Assembly: GCF_020709055.1 (NCBI RefSeq)
Contig: NZ_JAJFCK010000044.1
Location: forward strand, 1-17,280
Direction: 5' to 3'
Origin: Ruminococcus callidus
GTDB lineage: Bacteria > Bacillota > Clostridia > Oscillospirales > Ruminococcaceae
DNA: 17,280 nucleotides
Shown here: positions 14,291-17,280 of the stretch, piece by piece
Numbering within the stretch: position 1 is the first letter of the stretch
Layout: every line of letters starts with the position of its first letter
Position numbers and translations under genes: made by a program
The notes under the pieces: generated by a model
The model's database searches: none
Told to the model about the DNA's origin: nothing
Seen by the model: only the letters and a program-made list of their open reading frames with translations

Positions 14291-14320
14291 AGGAAAAGGA
14301 AGAAATGGAGAAAAAGAGAA

Positions 14321-15304
14321 ATGAGCCAGATGACATTCAGCGATTATGAGTACAGCCTGAGAAAGCGGGAAGAATTCCTGGACATCATGAATGAGATTAT
14401 TCCGTGGGAAGAATGGGTAGAATTTGTACGCCCGTATTACCCAAACGGCAAGCGTGGCAGACCAACAAAAGGAATCGAAAAAATGCTGCGGATGTATCTG
14501 TTGCAGATCTGGTTCAATCTCTCTGACGAGGGTGTGGAAGATGCCATCTATGACAGCTATGCATTCCGGAAATTCATGAATATCGACTTTATGGAGGAAC
14601 AGGTTTCCGATGCAACAACACTTCTGAAATTTCGTCATTTGCTGGAAGAAAACCATCTGGGGGAAGTGTTTTTCAAGGCGATCAATCGTGTAATGGAAGC
14701 CACTGGGCATATCATGCACGGCGGTACGATTGTAGATGCAGCCATTATTTCTGCACCGAGTTCAACCAAAAATGCAGAGAAGAAACGGGATCCGGAAATG
14801 TATCAGGCCAAAAAGGGAAATGTATGGAAATTCGGGATGAAATGCCACATTGGTGTGGATTCCGGAAGTAGTTTGATGCATACAATCACAGCCACAGCAG
14901 CCAATGCACACGATATAACCGAAGCACACAAATTACTGCGGGAGGACGATCATGTTGTATATGGGGACAGCGGACATATTGGAATTGAGAAACGGGATGA
15001 GATCAAAAACAACGAACATTTTCGTAAGATCGATTTTCGCATCAATCGCCGTCCGAAAAGCCTGCCGCAAGTATCTGATCATGCGATTGACTGGGAACGT
15101 TACATTGAAAACCGAAAATCCGCTGTACGTTGCAAAGTAGAACATGCTTTTAAAATTATCAAAGACACATTTGGTTTTCGAAAAGTTCGATATCGGGGAC
15201 TTGCGAAAAATTTCAACAAGCTGAATGTGCTGTATGCGTGTGCCAATCTTCTGATGGTAAAACGTGGACAAATAAAAAGTCAGAAGGCACTTATAAGGGG
15301 ATAA
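14321..15304 (+). CDS. IS5-family DDE transposase, apparently intact
   Basis: The 327-residue protein aligns along its length with IS5 transposases: N-terminal MTFSDYEYSLRKREEFL, a DNA-binding region with GRPTKGIEKMLRMYLLQ and WFNLSDEGVEDAIYDS, then a DDE core. The acidic triad sits in IVDAAIISAPSSTKN, VVYGDSGHIG and the late KVEHAFKIIK (typical Y-1 motif spacing). IS5-type features RDPEMYQAKKGN and FGMKCHIGVD are also present. No frameshift or internal stop is seen, so it may be active. It catalyses cut-and-paste movement of its element. ATG follows GGAG by ten bases; a second Met is three codons in. Its base composition lies between the GC-rich left half and the AT-rich neighbours. Confidence 0.93.
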   Translation: MSQMTFSDYEYSLRKREEFLDIMNEIIPWEEWVEFVRPYYPNGKRGRPTKGIEKMLRMYLLQIWFNLSDEGVEDAIYDSYAFRKFMNIDFMEEQVSDATTLLKFRHLLEENHLGEVFFKAINRVMEATGHIMHGGTIVDAAIISAPSSTKNAEKKRDPEMYQAKKGNVWKFGMKCHIGVDSGSSLMHTITATAANAHDITEAHKLLREDDHVVYGDSGHIGIEKRDEIKNNEHFRKIDFRINRRPKSLPQVSDHAIDWERYIENRKSAVRCKVEHAFKIIKDTFGFRKVRYRGLAKNFNKLNVLYACANLLMVKRGQIKSQKALIRG

Positions 15305-15327
15305 GTGTACCCTTTTGCAGATAATCG

Positions 15328-15341
15328 GCTTCAAATGAAGC
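15328..15341. other. Small inverted repeat after the IS5 transposase
   Basis: GCTTCA and TGAAGC form a 6-bp inverted pair with a two-base centre, between the transposase end and the strong hairpin at 15358-15389. It could belong to the right end of the IS. No function is assigned. Confidence 0.25.
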
Positions 15342-15357
15342 TTGAAAAGTTGAAAAG

Positions 15358-15389
15358 CAGCAGTATTTTAGTCAAAATACTGCTGTTTT
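15358..15389. terminator. Bidirectional hairpin terminator between two convergent transposase genes
   Basis: CAGCAGTATTTT (15358-15369) and AAAATACTGCTG (15374-15385) form a perfect 12-bp stem with a 4-base loop. TTTT follows on the plus strand, and CTTTT follows on the minus strand. It lies between the IS5 transposase (plus) and the IS630-type gene (minus) and can serve both. Confidence 0.72.
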
Positions 15390-15397
15390 AGTCGTAA

Positions 15398-15877
15398 TCA
15401 TCGATTTGCTTTTTCAACTGTGCTTTTGTTCAGTGTTTCCTTAAGTATGCGGGAAACAGTCATATGTGAAATAGAATCAATGTAATTCAACTCAACGCAT
15501 TTTTCTGCAATTAGCCTGACAGACCACCTGCTATACCCTTCCGGAGGATCTCCGCAAGCCATAGCAACGATATGAGCTTCAATATCTCCTGTAACCTTTG
15601 CAGGAACAGGTGGTGTTTTACGCTTTTTACGGTTGATAGTTGCTTCAAGACCGTTATTTACATACGAGGTTCGAACTTTGTGTACGGTAGTAGGCGTAGT
15701 ATTAAATGCAGATGCAATTTCTGCAACTGTCATATGTTTATTATTTCCTCTGTCTGAAGCGAGAAGTATATTGGCTCTCATAATGGTTCTTGCAGGAGAA
15801 TTCCCTTTCTTAACAATATCTGTTAGACATTTACGGTCTGCCTCTGTTAACTCAATAATATATTTTGTAGTTGGCAT
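15398..15877 (-). pseudogene. IS630-family transposase, N-terminal DNA-binding half only
   Basis: The 159 residues match the N-terminus of IS630-type transposases: KYIIELTEADRKCL and SPARTIMRANILLASDRG, a first helix-turn-helix (VAEIASAFNTTPTTVHKVRTSYVNNGLEA, starting about 51), then GDIEAHIVAMACGDPPEG and a second winged helix ending in SHMTVSRILK. In full-length members the sequence continues into a DDE domain. Here it turns into a short basic tail and stops, and no second frame carries the catalytic part before the IS5 region. It may be a truncated copy, or the first frame of a two-frame element whose rest was lost. ATG, an AAAGGAGAT site and a promoter are intact, so the DNA-binding half could still be made. 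Confidence 0.8.
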
Positions 15878-15906
15878 AATAAATCTCCTTTTCTGGTGAT
15901 AAGACT

Positions 15907-15935
15907 ATTATACCACACATTAATATTTTATGCAA
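15907..15935 (-). promoter_or_regulatory. Promoter of the IS630-type gene
   Basis: On the minus strand a perfect TATAAT (15907-15912) preceded by TGG (extended -10) has a weak -35 TTGCAT (15930-15935) 17 bases away. It lies 30 bases upstream of the start. Confidence 0.55.
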
Positions 15936-16034
15936 TATTTAAACGTTACAAAGTACTAGTAAATACTCATTTATAGATATCATCTATTTAAGATGTGTTA
16001 ATTTTTAATTTCACATTTTGTTAATATAGATATA

Positions 16035-16062
16035 TTGATTTTTTTGTAGAATATGTTACAAT
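16035..16062 (+). promoter_or_regulatory. Possible promoter of the orphan gene
   Basis: TTGATT (16035-16040) and TACAAT (16057-16062), preceded by TG, are 16 bases apart. The leader would be about 190 bases. A TATAAT at 16189-16194 is closer to the gene but lacks a -35. The remainder of 15878-16255 is very AT-rich and non-coding as far as I can see. Confidence 0.45.
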
Positions 16063-16070
16063 AAACATAA

Positions 16071-16182
16071 ATTCAAATAGTGGAACGGAATTATGCATTT
16101 ATTACCTACACTCAGCAGTAAAGTTGATAACAGTCCATTAATTTGAATGATATGTACTGGAACAAAGTTAAATTCGAATTTA
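16071..16182. promoter_or_regulatory. Cluster of ATTTGAAT-like palindromic motifs
   Basis: ATTCAAAT at 16071-16078 is the reverse complement of ATTTGAAT at 16141-16148. A perfect 14-bp palindrome, TAAATTCGAATTTA, lies at 16169-16182, just upstream of the orphan gene. The AT-rich background makes chance possible, but the three related sites between promoter and gene could be operator sites. Confidence 0.3.
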
Positions 16183-16255
16183 GTTGAATATAATGACAGT
16201 AGACATACCATACTTACTGTTTGTTTGTGGCACAAATTCCAAAGGAGGTAGATTT

Positions 16256-17032
16256 ATGAAGCCAGCAGAAGTGTTAGATATTATACGAGATGTGGTTAAT
16301 AAAGCAGGAGTAGATGGAACCATAACAGTTGGGCTTGATAAGAATGAAGAAGCAGATTTTATGTGGTATTCATGTAAAGGAAAAGAGGATTTCTTTGTAG
16401 TAAGCGAGACAAGAAATTTAGGTTTATTTGTTTGCCCTTTTTCATGGATTGAAAATGCAACCTACTCATATATAAAAGATTGGGATGTTGAAGATATTAT
16501 ATTTACTTTAAATTTTTATCTGAGATGCAATCGTAAACTTGTGATTGAATGCGACCAGGATTTCAATTTTGAAAAATGGTTTTATTATGGTGATGAATAT
16601 GACCTCATAAGTAATAAAGACGATATTTCAAAATACAACCTTCTCATAGAAAAAAAGAATGTTTATGAAACCTTGATTTGTGCGTTGTTCGATAAGTTTG
16701 AAAACGGAAAAGTTGATATGGAATTTTGTGAAAAACAGCATTCTATTATTTTCGATTATCTGATGCAAAATAAAAACGATGAAGAAAATTTGTTTTTCTA
16801 CGCCTATAAAGCAGCAGACTGTATTTCTCGTCATGGCTCTTATCCGTATTTTACAGATATTATCAATGAAATCAAAGCAAGAGAGTTAAACGACCAATTC
16901 CTTGTGTATACGAAAAAAAGATGTTGGGAAGAAGATGAGGATTCTCCTTTTGAAGATGTAAAGCGTTCGTATTTTCAGGATATTATCACAATAATATTTG
17001 ATCAAATGCATGATGACAATGCAAATTTTTAA
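16256..17032 (+). CDS. Orphan acidic protein of unknown function
   Basis: I do not recognise this 258-residue protein. The start chosen is the ATG at 16256-16258, which has a strong AAAGGAGG at 16241-16248; an in-frame start 24 codons earlier has no ribosome site. It is soluble, rich in Asp/Glu, Phe, Tyr and Trp, without a signal peptide or membrane span. The N-terminal part (1-110) reads as an alpha/beta domain (DGTITVGLDKNEEADFMWYSC, VVSETRNLGLFVCPFSWIE, IIFTLNFYLRC). The C-terminal part looks mainly helical. The small, acidic, aromatic-rich character and the island setting recall immunity-type proteins of toxin systems, but no toxin gene is visible, so this is only a guess. It is AT-rich like its surroundings and ends about 100 bases before a terminator. 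Confidence 0.72.
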   Translation: MKPAEVLDIIRDVVNKAGVDGTITVGLDKNEEADFMWYSCKGKEDFFVVSETRNLGLFVCPFSWIENATYSYIKDWDVEDIIFTLNFYLRCNRKLVIECDQDFNFEKWFYYGDEYDLISNKDDISKYNLLIEKKNVYETLICALFDKFENGKVDMEFCEKQHSIIFDYLMQNKNDEENLFFYAYKAADCISRHGSYPYFTDIINEIKARELNDQFLVYTKKRCWEEDEDSPFEDVKRSYFQDIITIIFDQMHDDNANF

Positions 17033-17064
17033 TTTCATTGATTTCTAAAGAAGTGAATCTCATA

Positions 17065-17091
17065 GGCTCTGCGAAATTTGGCCCTGCGAAA
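17065..17091 (+). repeat. Short tandem direct repeat
   Basis: GGCTCTGCGAAA (17065-17076) and GGCCCTGCGAAA (17080-17091) repeat with a 15-base period in the gap after the orphan gene. No function is evident. Confidence 0.4.
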
Positions 17092-17135
17092 AAATCTCTG
17101 TAAATTCAACAACAGTGATAAAAAACGATATTGTG

Positions 17136-17168
17136 GAGCGGCTTGAAAAACAGCCGCTCAATTTTTTT
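17136..17168 (+). terminator. Rho-independent terminator downstream of the orphan gene
   Basis: GAGCGGCT (17136-17143) and AGCCGCTC (17152-17159) form a perfect 8-bp stem with an 8-base loop, followed by AA and seven T residues on the plus strand. Confidence 0.85.
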
Positions 17169-17195
17169 ACAGTATACAATAAATACCGTAATTTG

Positions 17196-17280
17196 TCAAG
17201 TTTCTTCAACAGTCAGTCTGTCGGAGTACATGATCTCCAGCTCGCCAAGAACTCTGCCCCAGTTTCTCAGCGGCATCGTC
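17196..17280 (-). CDS. IS256-family (mutator-type) transposase, C-terminal fragment at the window edge
   Basis: On the minus strand the last 27 codons before TGA (17196-17198) read TMPLRNWGRVLGELEIMY followed by SDRLTVEET. This matches the usual C-terminus of IS256-type transposases (xWTMPxxNWxxxLxxLxIxFxDR). The rest of the gene lies beyond the window, so intactness cannot be judged. The end of the element should lie just left of the stop; I could not place its inverted repeat. Confidence 0.62.
   Translation of the reverse strand, partial: TMPLRNWGRVLGELEIMYSDRLTVEET

Larger units (their letters stand above)
14225..15303 (+). mobile_element. IS5-family insertion sequence, ends not resolved
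   Basis: A complete IS5-group transposase gene with its own promoter defines the element. I cannot fix its ends. The limits given follow one weak candidate pair, TATCCCCTAT (14225-14234) against ATAAGGGGATA (15293-15303, read inverted), which overlaps the transposase stop codon. Another reading puts the left end at 14241-14270, the sequence that is repeated inverted at 12075-12104. No target duplication is evident. Confidence 0.5.

Overview
The window looks like chromosomal DNA of a cellulolytic Ruminococcus-type Clostridia (R. champanellensis or R. flavefaciens group; the species is inferred). The strongest pointer is a secreted family 9 cellulase with a CBM3c-like module, a Thr-rich linker and a C-terminal dockerin, which is a cellulosome subunit. 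The many AGGAGG-type ribosome binding sites and sigma-A type promoters agree with a Firmicute.

Positions 1-4420 (minus strand) hold one operon that starts from an excellent promoter at 4392-4420. In order of transcription it encodes a small membrane protein, a membrane-anchored cysteine-rich protein, a GrpE-like protein with a long Pro/Glu-rich arm, a short lidless Hsp70, and the first codons of a second Hsp70 that leaves the window. No J-domain protein is visible. This dedicated Hsp70/GrpE/membrane set is the best candidate for a poorly described system here.

Positions 4476-8928 (minus strand) hold a tight run: GtrA-family membrane protein, large GT-C-like glycosyltransferase, MBL/beta-CASP ribonuclease and nitroreductase, closed by a terminator. 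Upstream of it lies the cellulase gene (9048-11591) with its own promoter. A divergent tRNA-Pro(GGG) gene with its own promoter and terminator follows at 11888-11963.

Immediately after the tRNA terminator the sequence becomes clearly more AT-rich and mosaic. It holds a remnant of a DegT-type aminotransferase, a DUF1703-type AAA/PD-(D/E)XK gene with its own promoter and terminator, an IS5-family element, an IS630-family transposase without its catalytic half, an orphan gene of unknown function, and the C-terminus of an IS256-family transposase at the right edge. A perfect 21-bp inverted pair (12075-12095 and 14250-14270) brackets the DUF1703 gene and abuts the DegT break. I read this half as a tRNA-adjacent accessory island built by successive insertions and deletions.
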